Shown here piece after piece: positions 41,320 through 53,235 of a DNA stretch of 64,000 nucleotides. The stretch is from Tachypleus tridentatus (lineage: Eukaryota; Arthropoda; Merostomata; Xiphosura; Limulidae): the NCBI RefSeq assembly GCF_004210375.1, contig NC_134831.1, positions 3,472,001-3,536,000 on the forward strand, given 5' to 3'. Each line of letters opens with the position of its first letter. The stretch's first letter is position 1. The translations under genes and the position numbers were made by a program. The notes below the pieces were generated by a model, which was given only the letters and a program-made list of their open reading frames with translations, made no database searches and was not told the origin of the DNA.

Positions 41320-42538
41320 ATGTGTGTTCATTTGTCTAGTGTGCCAACATCATAAACGGTGACTGAGATTGTTAACATAATTTTACGTTGGAGGGGAAAA
41401 AAGATAATTCACAATTTTTTTTCGAAATTACTTGAATGCTTGTCTCGAATCTGTGATTCAAATATCGAAAAGTGGAATTTCTTCTCAACTAAATACGTAA
41501 AACTCTAGTCACTGGAAACTAATCAAGTTAAATGAATCTTAATAATTATATAATTTGGAATTAATTGAAGACAAGCCACTGGAACACACTTCTCACGATG
41601 TTTTATTCGTGCATTTTACAAAATTTTTGTCTCTGCGTTACATAGTTTTATCTATGCACTGTTCCAAATAAAGAAATAGCCATACCTGTCTGTTAGTGAC
41701 GCTGTACAATAAAACTTTTCATACTCGTTAAGCTTTTCGTTCGAAATATCGCGGAGTTTCATAACTCAAAACTGGCCAGTTCAAATCCTCGTATCGTTCA
41801 AATGGTTGTTTCGATGTGTACTTATTATGTACAAATTTTCTTAAAGTTTGTAAAACTGTGACAATATCATGTTGTGTGTGTGAGTTAGTAAATCAGGGTA
41901 CACGAATGGTGTTTCTTTTTGTTCACTGAGTGTATACGACCATATCCGCGCCACGTCACTGTTAGTTTGTTTGGAGGGTAGTGATAGTAGGCCTAACCTA
42001 AGAGGGCATTCTTATTTTCACTTGCGTCGCTTGATTTGCAGTGTCGAATGTAAAACAACGTCTTTAAGAAATTCTAGTCCATTACTATATTAAATTAAAG
42101 GGACTTGTTACATCACAGCTACATGAGGACATTTAAGTATTTCAGTATGTTTGGCGAAAATAATACAAAAGATAAAGTAACGAACGATGGTTCAAATACA
42201 GATGATATAGTATTTAAGCGAAAACGAATATTTCTCTTATTTTGGTAATTAGTGGTCTGATATATTATTACAAGCATACAGGTTTCAATTGGCCTTCTGG
42301 AGGATGTGAATTTCAATGCTGGTGATTCGCGTTAGATTTTAAACAATACCACATAATATTTCTTGCACATTAAGTTTTGGTTGTATTGTATCAGCAACAG
42401 TGAATCTTCTAGCGTGTGCTGTCGTACTAGAATGACTAATTTACAGAAACACATTTTAAAAGTCATTTCTAAGAAACTTCACGCAAAAATGGAACATTTT
42501 CTGGAATACAAAAAAAATTTCCTACTTTTTTATACACA

Positions 42539-42768
42539 GATTTAGGGTTCGAATCTCCGCCTCACCACGCAGAATCTTCCTTTCAGCAGTGGGGATAGTG
42601 TAAAGTGACGGTCAATTCCACTATTCAGCGCTTAAAGAGTAGCCTAAGAGTTGGCGGTAAGTAGTGAGGACTAACTGCCTTTCCTCTAGTCATTCACTGC
42701 TAAATTACGAAAGGGTAGAACAGACAACCTTGATGTCGCTTTGCGCGAAATTCATAACAAACCAAACC
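42539..42768 (+). repeat. SINE relic, unit 5
   Basis: Same relic as in unit 1; private changes GGGGATAGTGTAAAG near 42592. Confidence 0.85.
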
Positions 42769-43484
42769 ACAATCCTAAGAGAGCTTGGTACAGTATTGTA
42801 GGAGAACCTACTTAACAACCAATAAGAACACATAAGATAGTACATTACTACACATCACAATTCTAAAACAGCCTGGTACAGTATTATAGGAGAACCTAAT
42901 TAACAACCAATAAGAACACTTATAAAACAATACTCAACTACATTTCACAATTCTAAAACAGCCTGGTACAGTATTATAGGAGAACCTAATTAACAACCAA
43001 TAACACACCTATCAGATAATACTTTACCACATTTCACAATTTTAAGACAACGTGGTACAGTATTGTAGGATAATTTAATTAACAACCAATAAGAACAACT
43101 ATAAGATACTACCTTATTAAATTTCACAATTCTAAAACAACTTGGTACAATATTATAGGAGAAACTATTTAACAACCAATAACAACACTTACAAGACAAA
43201 TTTCAACAACAATTAACAATTCTAAAACAGCCTGGTACAGTGTTATAGGAGAACCTAATTAACAACCAATAAGAACACTTATAAGATAGTTCATTACTAA
43301 ATTTCGCAATCCTAAGACACCCTGGTAAAGTATTATAGGAGAACCCAATTAACAACCAATAAGAACAGCTATCAGATAATACTTTACTACATTTCACAAT
43401 TTTAAGACAGCGTGGTACATTATTATAGGATAATTTAATTAACAATCAATAAAAATACTTCTTCTAAGGTTGCAATTTACTACT
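42768..43484. repeat. Eight-copy 90-bp tandem repeat, unit 5
   Basis: Same eight copies as unit 1; GAGAGCTTGG as in unit 3, but copy 2 matches units 1 and 2. Confidence 0.92.
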
Positions 43485-44493
43485 TTTCACAATTCCTAGC
43501 ATTTCACACCAAACGTGAAGAATTTTGAAATCAAACTTTTCTCCCTAGTGAAGAAAGTACATCATTTTATTCATAGCTTGTTATAATTTCATATAGTATT
43601 CTTTTATTCCGATTGTTACCAAATAAAAGACAAGTTTCTAAGTGGAGTTTTAATTCTTTTCCAAGTATTTGGCAAACGTTGAAACTTAATAATCATAAAC
43701 GAAATAAAATGAATCTGGTCGCTTTCTTTACGCACACTTTAAACTTTGAAGACTATTTTACTTTCCTATTTCAGTCTCCTTGTCTATAAATTCTAACCCC
43801 ATGTTCTGTTTATTCAGTCCTCGAATATATAAGTCAAGACTTACAGCATTCGTGTTCGACTATTAGTGACGTAAATTGCTTTCATAATGTTTATAATAAT
43901 ACGGATCTGAAATAACTAGGATACTATTACCATATTTATTATGGTTATAATACACTTCTGTAGTCTTTCGTATATTTTTTTCCTCTAGATTCAGAGAACT
44001 AAGATCCATTTCTTTTTTGTTTCATGTGTGTGTGACACGGAATTGAATGGTCTCGAAATTATAAGTTGGTAACCAACTAGAAATACCAAGTTTGGATTAA
44101 CCTAGAAAAGGCGTAAGATAAATTAGATAAGTCTTAAGCAAAGAAAAACGCTATAGTATTGGTTTCATTTTGTGTTACGTGACTGCTTACGTCACAGTGG
44201 AATAGTCTCGAAATCAGAAGTTAGTAACTAACTGGAAATGTCACGCACGCCCCAGAAAACCGTTAGCGGAAGTGAGGTAGGAGTTAGCTGTGAAAATATG
44301 ACTGTATTTTCTTTGAAAATTTCTAGCCGAATTTTCGTGACATTGAATCGCGTCAAAACTTACAGTTTCAAAATGTCTGTCAGTAGTTATAGAAATATAC
44401 TTTTATATTAAGCTTATGCTGACATAGAAATATAACTTTATCACTGGTGGACTAATTTTGGTCATCTGTCAGTCAAGGCAACAATGGAATATT

Positions 44494-46076
44494 CATATAT
44501 ATGTAAAACGGCTCGTTTGCGTTGAGAAAATTTTTTAAGTAGAGGAGCGAACAACGTTTCGACCTTCTTCGGTCATCGTAAGGTTCACAAAGAAAGGAAG
44601 AGGTAACTGACCGGAGGCTAATCACATGTTTGAAAGGGGTTGTGTAACTGAGTGTTGGAATGTAGAGGGTGTGCTTAGATGTTTGAATATATAATTTTAT
44701 ATTATTTATTATTTATCTATAGACATTCCCAACAACCAATTAGCAACCCTCATAGAATTCACCACGATGAAGACAAACTTCATGTTCAACAACCACATCT
44801 ATATACAAACAAATGGCCTATGCATGGGCAAGGCAGTATCACCAGCTCTGGTCAATACTTTTATGACACAAATTGAAACACAAGCAATTAACACAGCATT
44901 ACATCCACCACTATACTGGTACAGACAAATATGTAGATGACAAGGTTGCAGGATTCAGATCTACAGAACACACACTTACTTGTTTCAATCACATTAACTC
45001 TATACATCCCAACATTAATTTCACATGTGAACAGGAAGAAAGCAATCAAATATGTTTTCTTAACCTCAAAATTACAAGAACCGATACACAATTTAAAAGA
45101 GAAATCCACCGAAAAATCACCCATACTGGACTACACATTCCTTGGGACTCAGCACATGAAACAAAACAAAAACTCAACATACTAAGAAACCAAATAAACA
45201 CAACCATAGAACTGTGCTCACCAGATAAAATTAACGATGTATTAAATAAAATAAAACAATACTTCATCATTATCAGTAAGATTCCTCCACAAACCGTAGA
45301 AAACTTTACACGCACACACCTAGACAGAAAGCAAAATCAACCAACAAAAGTAAATATATCTCACGAATCAAAAAATTTCGAAACCATATACTGCTACATA
45401 CCATATATTCCCGACATCAGCAGACAAATAGCCAACATCTGGCAAAAAACTAGTAACAAAATATGACATTCCAGTTAATACCAAATTTATTCAAAAACCA
45501 GGCACAAAACTGAGTTCTATACTATGTGAAAGCTACACTGACAAAGACCACACCAACATTATTTATAAAATACAATGTGATAACTGCCACGACTTCTATG
45601 TTGGAGGAACAAGTAGTAAAATGGAAACCAGATTCAAAGAACATAAAAAATTCATCTTCACACGTTCTCGAACACTGGAAATGAAATAAACACAACATAC
45701 CCATAGAAAACGCCCAAATACTAAATAAAGAAACAAACATAAACAAACGCAAAATTAAAGAAGTCTTACTAATTCAACAACTCAAGCCCAAGATAAACCA
45801 ATACAAAGTAAAACCTTTACACTTATTTTAAAAATAATATAATAAACAATAATAATAAAATAAATAAGATAAACTTATATATTCAAACATCTGAGCACGT
45901 CCTCTACATTCCGACACTCAGTTGCACAACCCCTTTCAAACATGTGGTCAGTTTCCGGTCAGTTACCTCTTCCTTTCTTTGTGAACCTGACGATGACAGA
46001 AGAATATCGAAACGTTGTTCGCTCCTCTACGTAAAAATTTTTCTAAACCAAAACGAGCCGTTTTTACATATATATG
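44494..46076 (+). mobile_element. Penelope-like retroelement relic, unit 6
   Basis: Copy of the unit 1 element; coding remnant at 44723-45831. Right-hand variant set. Broken. Confidence 0.77.
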
Positions 46077-46645
46077 AAAGGGCGACTATTTTGGGTGTGA
46101 CGGAGATTCGATTCCGCAACTATCAGATTGCAAGTGGAGTCCCCTAAATTTCTGGCCTCTGACACCATATACAAAATAAAATGTTTGATGGCACTTCCTA
46201 AAAACCCGTGGCCTCTCCTTCCCAAATGTACGAATAGAGATAATCGAAACACCGTCACGTGATTTCGTTTAATTCAGTTTCTGTTGATTACTTGTTATTA
46301 TATATACGTATGTCAACAAATCAGGTGGCATTGGACTTTATACTCATAGGTCGAAAGTATTACAAACGCGAAAACAAAGAGTCACAGTATGATATCTTCC
46401 TGAGACCAATAAATATTAAGTGTCAAGTAAATCATGTAACATTTGCATGTTATGTTATGTACTAAACATTATGATAAGCCTACTTGTTCAGTTGAATGTC
46501 ATCTCTGTAAGAACTTTCAAGGAACTTCCTTCATAGGTACCACTTGAAATAATTTCAAACGTTCATCACTACCAAGGAAAAAAATCTCAAGAATATGGTT
46601 TCAAATTCATGTACTTTATCTTAACTGTTAGAAATAAATAATCGA

Positions 46646-46717
46646 GGGGGTGTAGCTCAGTGGTAGAGCATTCGACTGCAGATCGAGAGGTCCCTGGTTC
46701 AATCCCGGGCGCCCCCT
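46646..46717 (+). tRNA. tRNA-Cys: tRNA-Cys(GCA), complete, unit 6
   Basis: The 72-nt sequence is identical to the unit 2 tRNA, with a full acceptor (GGGGGTG/CGCCCCC), T stem (CCTGG/CCGGG) and GCA anticodon, and both polymerase III boxes. Together with unit 2 it is one of two copies here that should make a mature tRNA. Confidence 0.96.
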
Positions 46718-47938
46718 ATGTGTGTTCCTTTGTCTAGTGTGCCAACATCATAAACGGTGACTGAGATTGTTAACATAATTTTACGTTGGAGGGGGAAAAA
46801 AAGATAATTCACAATTTTTTTTCGAAATTACTTGAATGCTTGTCTCGAATCTGTGATTCAAATATCGAAAAGTGGAATTTCTTCTCAACTAAATACGTAA
46901 AACTCTAGTCACTGGAAACTAATCAAGTTAAATGAATCTTAATAATTATATAATTTGGAATTAATTGAAGACAAGCCACTGGAACACACTTCTCACGATG
47001 TTTTATTCGTGCATTTTACAAAATTTTTGTCTCTGCGTTACATAGTTTTCTCTATGCACTGTTCCAAATAAAGAAATAGCCATACCTGTTTGTTAGTGAC
47101 GCTGTACAATAAAACTTTTCATACTCGTCAAGCTTTTCGTTCGAAATATCGCGGAGTTTCATAACTCAAAACTGGCCAGTTCAAATCCTCGTATCGTTCA
47201 AATGGTTGTTTCGATGTGTACTTATTATGTACAAATTTTCTTAAAGTTTGTAAAACTGTGACAATATCATGTTGTGTGTGTGAGTTAGTAAATCAGGGTA
47301 CACGAATAGTGTTTCTTTTTGTTCACTGAGTGTATACGACCATATCCGCGCCACGTCACTGTTAGTTTGTTTGGAGGGTAGTGATAGTAGGCCTAACCTA
47401 AGAGGGCATTCTTATTTTCACTTGCGTCGCTTGATTTGCAGTGTCGAATGTAAAACAACGTCTTTAAGAAATTCTAGTCCATTACTATATTAAATTAAAG
47501 GACTTGTTACATCACAGCTACATGAGGACATTTAAGTATTTCAGTATGTTTGGCGAAAATAATACAAAAGATAAAGTAACGAACGATGGTTCAAATACAG
47601 ATGATATAGTATTTAAGCGAAAACGAATATTTCTCTTATTTTGGTAATTAGTGGTCTGATATATTATTACAAGCATACAGGTTTCAATTGGCCTTCTGGA
47701 GGATGTGAATTTCAATGCTGGTGATTCGCGTTAGATTTTAAACAATACCACATAATATTTCTTGCACATTAAGTTTTGGTTGTATTGTATCAGCAACAGT
47801 GAATCTTCTAGCGTGTGCTGTCGTACTAGAATGACTAATTTACAGAAACACATTTTAAAAGTCATTTCTAAGAAACTTCACGCAAAAATGGAACATTTTC
47901 TGGAATACAAAAAAAATTTCCTACTTTTTTTATACACA

Positions 47939-48168
47939 GATTTAGGGTTCGAATCTCCGCCTCACCACGCAGAATCTTCCTTTCAGCAGTGGGGACAGTA
48001 TAAAGTGACGGTCAATTCCACTATTCAGCGCTTAAAGAGTAGCCTAAGAGTTGGCGGTAAGTAATGAGGACTAACTGCCTTTCCTCTAGTCATTCACTGC
48101 TAAATTACGAAAGGGTAGAACAGACAACCTTGATGTCGCTTTGCGCGAAATTCATAACAAACCAAACC
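47939..48168 (+). repeat. SINE relic, unit 6
   Basis: Same relic as in unit 1; GTAATGAGG in place of GTAGTGAGG near 48060. Confidence 0.85.
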
Positions 48169-48884
48169 ACAATCCTAAGAGAACTTGGTACAGTATTGTA
48201 GGAGAACCTACTTAACAACCAATAAGAACACATTAGATAGTACATTACTACACATCACAATTCTAAAACGGCCTGGTACAGTATTATAGGAGAAGCTAAT
48301 TAACAACCAATAAGAACACTTATAAAACAATACTCAACTACATTTCACAATTCTAAAACAGCCTGGTACAGTATTATAGGAGAACCTAATTAACAACCAA
48401 TAACACACCTATCAGATAATACTTTACCACATTTCACAATTTTAAGACAACGTGGTACAGTATTGTAGGATAATTTAATTAACAACCAATAAGAACAACT
48501 ATAAGATACTACCTTATTAAATTTCACAATTCTAAAACAACTTGGTACAATATTATAGGAGAAACTATTTAACAACCAATAACAACACTTACAAGACAAA
48601 TTTCAACAACAATTAACAATTCTAAAACAGCCTGGTACAGTGTTATAGGAGAACCTAATTAACAACCAATAAGAACACTTATAAGATAGTTCATTACTAA
48701 ATTTCGCAATCCTAAGACACCCTGGTAAAGTATTATAGGAGAACCCAATTAACAACCAATAAGAACAGCTATCAGAAAATACTTTACTACATTTCACAAT
48801 TTTAAGACAGCGTGGTACATTATTATAGGATAATTTAATTAACAATCAATAAAAATACTTCTTGTAAGGTTGCAATTTACTACT
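48168..48884. repeat. Eight-copy 90-bp tandem repeat, unit 6
   Basis: Same eight copies as unit 1; copy 2 has GGAGAAGCTAATT as in unit 3. Confidence 0.92.
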
Positions 48885-49741
48885 ATTCACAATTCCTAGC
48901 ATTTCACACCAAACGTGAAGAATTTTGAAATCAAACTTTTCTCCCTAGTGAAGAAAGTACATCATTTTATTCATAGCTTGTTATAATTTCATATAGTATT
49001 CTTTTATTCCGATTGTTACCAAATAAAAAGACAAGTTTCTAAGTGGAGTTTTTAATTCTTTTCCAAGTATTTGGCAAACGTTGAAACTTAATAATCATAA
49101 ACGAAATAAAATGAATCTGGTCGCTTTCTTTACGCACACTTTAAACTTTGAAGACTATTTTACTTTCCTATTTCAGTCTCCTTGTCTATAAATTCTAACC
49201 CCATGTTCTGTTTATTCAGTCCTCGAATATATAAGTCAAGACTTACAGCATTCGTGTTCGCTTATTAGTGACGTAAATTGCTTTCATAATGTTTATAATA
49301 ATACGGATCTGAAATAACTAGGATACTATTACCATATTTATTATGGTTATAATACACTTCTGTAGTCTTTCGTATGTTTTTTTCCTCTAGAATCAGAGAA
49401 CTAAGATCCATTTCTTTTTTGTTTCATGTGTGTGTGACACGGAATTGAATGGTGTCGAAATTATAAGTTGGTAACCAACTAGAAATACCAAGTTTGGATT
49501 AACCTAGAAAAGGCGTAAGATAAATTAGATAAGTCTTAAGCAAAGAAAAACGCTATAGTATTGGTTTCATTTTGTGTTACGTGACTGCTTACGTCACAGT
49601 GGAATAGTCTCGAAATCAGAAGTTAGTAACTAACTGGAAATGTCACGCACGCCCCAGAAAACCGTTAGCGGAAGTGAGGTAGGAGTTAGCTGTGAAAATA
49701 TGACTGTATTTTCTTTGAAAATTTCTAGCCGAATTTTCGTG

Positions 49742-51292
49742 ACATTGAATCGCGTCAAAACTTACAATTTCAAAATGTCTGTCAGTAGTTATAGAAATAT
49801 ACTTTTTTATATTAAGCTTATGCTGACATAGAAATATAACTTTATCACTGGTGGACTAATTTTGGTCATCTGTCAGTCAAGGCAACAATGGAATATTCAT
49901 ATATATGTAAAAACGGCTCGTTTGCGTTGAGAAAATTTTTTAAGTAGAGGAGCGAACAACGTTTCGACCTTCTTCGGTCATCGTAAGGTTCACAAAGAAA
50001 GGAAGAGGTAACTGACCGGAGGCTAATCACATGTTTGAAAGGGGTTGTGTAACTGAGTGTTGGAATGTAGAGGGTGTGCTTAGATGTTTGAATATATAAT
50101 TTTATATTATTTATTATTTATCTATAGACATTCCCAACAACCAATTAGCAACCCTCATAGAATTCACCACGATGAAGACAAACTTCATGTTCAACAACCA
50201 CATCTATATACAAACAAATGGCCTATGCATGGGCAAGGCAGTATCACCAGCTCTGGTCAATACTTTTATGACACAAATTGAAACACAAGCAATTAACACA
50301 GCATTACATCCACCACTATACTGGTACAGACAAATATGTAGATGACAAGGTTGCAGGATTCAGATCTACAGAACACACACTTACTTGTTTCAATCACATT
50401 AACTCTATACATCCCAACATTAATTTCACATGTGAACAGGAAGAAAGCAATCAAATATGTTTTCTTAACCTCAAAATTACAAGAACCGATACACAATTTA
50501 AAACAGAAATCCACCGAAAAATCACCCATACTGGACTACACATTCCTTGGGACTCAGCACATGAAACAAAACAAAAACTCAACATACTAAGAAACCAAAT
50601 AAACACAACCATAGAACTGTGCTCACCAGATAAAATTAACGATGTATTAAATAAAATAAAACAATACTTCATCATTATCAGTAAGATTCCTCCACAAACC
50701 GTAGAAAACTTTACACGCACACACCTAGACAGAAAGCAAAATCAACCAACAAAAGTAAATATATCTCACGAATCAAAAAATTTCGAAACCATATACTGCT
50801 ACATACCATATATTCCCGACATCAGCAGACAAATAGCCAACATCTGGCAAAAACTAGTAACAAAATATGACATTCCAGTTAATACCAAATTTATTCAAAA
50901 ACCAGGCACAAAACTGAGTTCTATACTATGTGAAAGCTACACTGACAAAGACCACACCAACATTATTTATAAAATACAATGTGATAACTGCCACGACTTC
51001 TATGTTGGAGGAACAAGTAGTAAAATGGAAACCAGATTCAAAGAACATAAAAATTCATCTTCACACGTTCTCGAACACTGGAAATGAAATAAACACAACA
51101 TACCCATAGAAAACGCCCAAATACTAAATAAAGAAACAAACATAAACAAACGCAAAATTAAAGAAGTCTTACTAATTCAACAACTCAAGCCAAAGATAAA
51201 CCTTTACACTTATTTTAAAAATAATATAATAAACAATAATAATAAAATAAATAAGATAAACTTATATATTCAAACATCTAAGCACGTCCTCC
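49742..51292 (+). repeat. Macrosatellite unit 7, truncated
   Basis: The unit stops about 1550 bp in, inside the right terminal repeat of the Penelope-like element, so it has no tRNA, no 90-bp array and no spacer. Near 51190-51205 it also lacks 17 bases found in the other units. The next bases (51293 on) are an inverted piece of the same terminal repeat, then non-repeated flank. Confidence 0.93.
49898..51292 (+). mobile_element. Penelope-like retroelement relic, unit 7, cut at right end
   Basis: Coding remnant at 50128-51218, with about 270 open codons covering YVDD to GIY-YIG. The right terminal repeat is present only for its first 35 or so bases (to 51292), after which an inverted piece of it follows. 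Broken, and truncated at both ends relative to the family. Confidence 0.76.
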
Positions 51293-51369
51293 ACAACGTT
51301 TCGATATTCTTCGGTCATCGTCAGGTTCACAAAGAAAGGAAGAGGTAACTGACCGGAAGCTGACCACAT
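51293..51369 (-). repeat. Inverted fragment of the element's right terminal repeat
   Basis: From ACAACGTTTCGATATTCTTC to GCTGACCACAT the sequence is the reverse complement of the middle of the right terminal repeat (18961-19036 in unit 1). It is closer to that than to the left repeat: it has GATATTC and GTCAGG where the left repeat has GACCTTC and GTAAGG. It joins directly to the broken end of unit 7 and is followed by a short AT run (about 51366-51390). Confidence 0.85.
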
Positions 51370-51934
51370 ATATATATATATATTTTTTTTCTCTAGAAGT
51401 GGGTTTTCTTGACATCAGTGAATGGAATATTCAAATGTACAAATTAGGGAAATGTTATTTGATGTTTATAACCTACAATTTTTTCATTAAAGACTCTTTA
51501 TTGTTGGAATATGATTATAATAATTATAAAATGGTAAAGAGGGTTATTTTTGTTGGTTAAAACTATCTTAACAATACGAAGATTTATGTCTTGTGCTTGA
51601 TACGAAATCTTAGTTTCTTAGGTGACGTAACTTTTCATTCTGAAACTGCAAATTCGAATACTCACATTTTGATTTTTGATTTTCATTATATGTTTTTCTT
51701 TAACAAAAAAGAGTTAGAGGGTATGTGATTGAGGTTTTTAATATTGTTAAGGAATTGCTAGTGTTAATTAATCAATTTTTCTTTCTTATTTAATGCTGAA
51801 AATGGTAAGACTAGAGTACACAGGATCGGAGACATCTTCAATTAAGACAGCTTTGCTTCATGTTTTTAACAGGATGATTTGTCCTTGCTATGGGCTGCCT
51901 TCGAATGTGGTAGATGCAGTTGATTTAAGGGCTT
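51370..51934. other. Gene-free AT-rich flank
   Basis: Directly right of the array; an AT microsatellite at the left edge, then AT-rich DNA with no feature I recognise. Confidence 0.55.
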
Positions 51935-52150
51935 GTTTTGGTTTAACTTGTTTTGAATTTTGCGTAAAGCTACGCGAATGTTATTTGCACTAGCCGCCCC
52001 TAATTTAGAAGTGATAGACTGGGGGGAAGGTAGCCAGTCAACATCATCCACCGCTAATTTTTGAATTACTTTTTACCAATAAATAGTGGAATTGACTGCA
52101 GATTATAACACCTCCACGGCCTCTAGGGTAAGAATGCTCGAAGAGAGGGT
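51935..52150 (-). repeat. SINE, main family, diverged
   Basis: Reads as the reverse complement of the SINE body: TTTTGAATTTTGCGTAAAGC, CACTAGCCGCCCCTAATTTAG, CCACCGCTAA, ACTTTTTACCAATAAATAGTG. The tRNA head is mostly lost. Confidence 0.8.
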
Positions 52151-52600
52151 TCATAATTTGTATTATTTGTTTTTAAAATTATTTTAAATAAAGTATTTCA
52201 ATAAGTGCTTTCTTAGCAAACGTGCTCTTAGAAGAGTGACAGTCAGAACTTAAAATTAGGAACAAATAAACATGAACACTAAGGGCCTTTGACATGGCCC
52301 TTTATCCCATATGCGACTAAGATTCAGATTAGGTTGCAAATTCCATTTATTTTCAATTATTTATACTATATACTGTCCACATAATGCATTTTAAAACGTA
52401 TTTTCTCACAACACGATTCTTGTAATCGGTAGCTGTTCTGACACAATGTTAGTACTCGTATTTTGTCCTTTAATTTTTAGACATCAGTGTAGAAACTTGT
52501 CACAGCAAACTTAGAGGTATGTTTGTAATTCGGATGTTTCTTGCCCTCTGGCGGCGTGGTTGGCAACAAGCTTTCTAACTAACTACTACTTACGTTGAGT
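52151..52600. other. Gene-free stretch
   Basis: AT-rich, with nothing recognised between two SINE copies. Confidence 0.5.
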
Positions 52601-52858
52601 GGCCCAGCATGGCCAGGTAGTTAAGGCACTCGACTCGTAATCCTAGGGTAACGGGTTCGAATCCCCGTCACACCAAACATGCTCGCTCTTTAAGCCGTTG
52701 GGACGTTATAATGTAACGGTCAATCCCACTATTCGCTGGCGGTGGGTGGTGATGACTAGCTGCCTTCCCCCTAGTCTTACACTGCTACATTAGGGACGGC
52801 TAGTGCAGATAGTCCTCGTATAGCTTTGAGCAAAATTCAAAATAAACCAAAACCAAAA
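52601..52858 (+). repeat. SINE, main family (tRNA-Thr-like head)
   Basis: Starts at GGCCCAGCATGGCCAGG; A box-like TGGCCAGGTAGTTAAGG, anticodon-loop-like ACTCGTAAT (CGT, Thr-like), B box GGGTTCGAATCCC, then the body with AACATGCTCGC, GACTAGCTGCC and a tail AATAAACCAAAACC. Lacks the ACCAACG/AAAGAGTAG segment seen in other copies. Confidence 0.92.
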
Positions 52859-52984
52859 ACTTATGCTGAAAGTATGTTTTGTTTTGAGAAACTCTATCGT
52901 CTCGTGTTTATCTCTCCGAAAGTTTATGTCAAGGTAATAAAATCAAAGAAATCAAACAAAAAAACCAATTATTGTTTGCTTCTA

Positions 52985-53235
52985 CTGAGTTTTTGCGCAA
53001 ATATGGACAAGGTTATCTGTGCATAGTCCCTAATATTAAACTGATAGATTAAAAAGAAAGCAGCTAGTCAACAGTATTCGCAGTCATCTCTTGTACTTTT
53101 CGTGTCTGATCTAATTACTTAATTTTTCTGTCCCTCTTATGACGCACCCACTGTTCCGAAATTTTGCAATAACGAGACGTGAACTGAAAACTCGGATTGA
53201 TAGATCTGACACAATAGCCTCTAGACCACGTCTGT
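52985..53235 (-). repeat. Old SINE relic
   Basis: On the - strand, body words (GCGCAAATATGGACAAGG, CCCTAATATTAAACTGATAG, AAAGCAGCTAGTCAACA) lead to TTATGACGCACCCAC and a decayed tRNA-like head with B box-like GTTCACGTCTCG (reverse complement near 53180) and A box-like TGGTCTAGAGGCTA. Confidence 0.6.

Larger units (their letters stand above)
38946..44339 (+). repeat. Macrosatellite unit 5 (5394 bp)
   Basis: Same order as unit 1. It carries GTTTTATCTATG near 41645 with GTTAGTTTG near 41961, a combination seen in no other unit here. Its element belongs to the right-hand type (GTATTAAATAAA). Its tRNA is the 70-nt form. Confidence 0.97.
44340..49741 (+). repeat. Macrosatellite unit 6 (5402 bp)
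   Basis: Last complete unit. Same order as unit 1, with a full-length tRNA-Cys. Its Penelope-like copy has the right-hand variants, including CATTATCAGT, shared only with unit 7. Confidence 0.97.
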
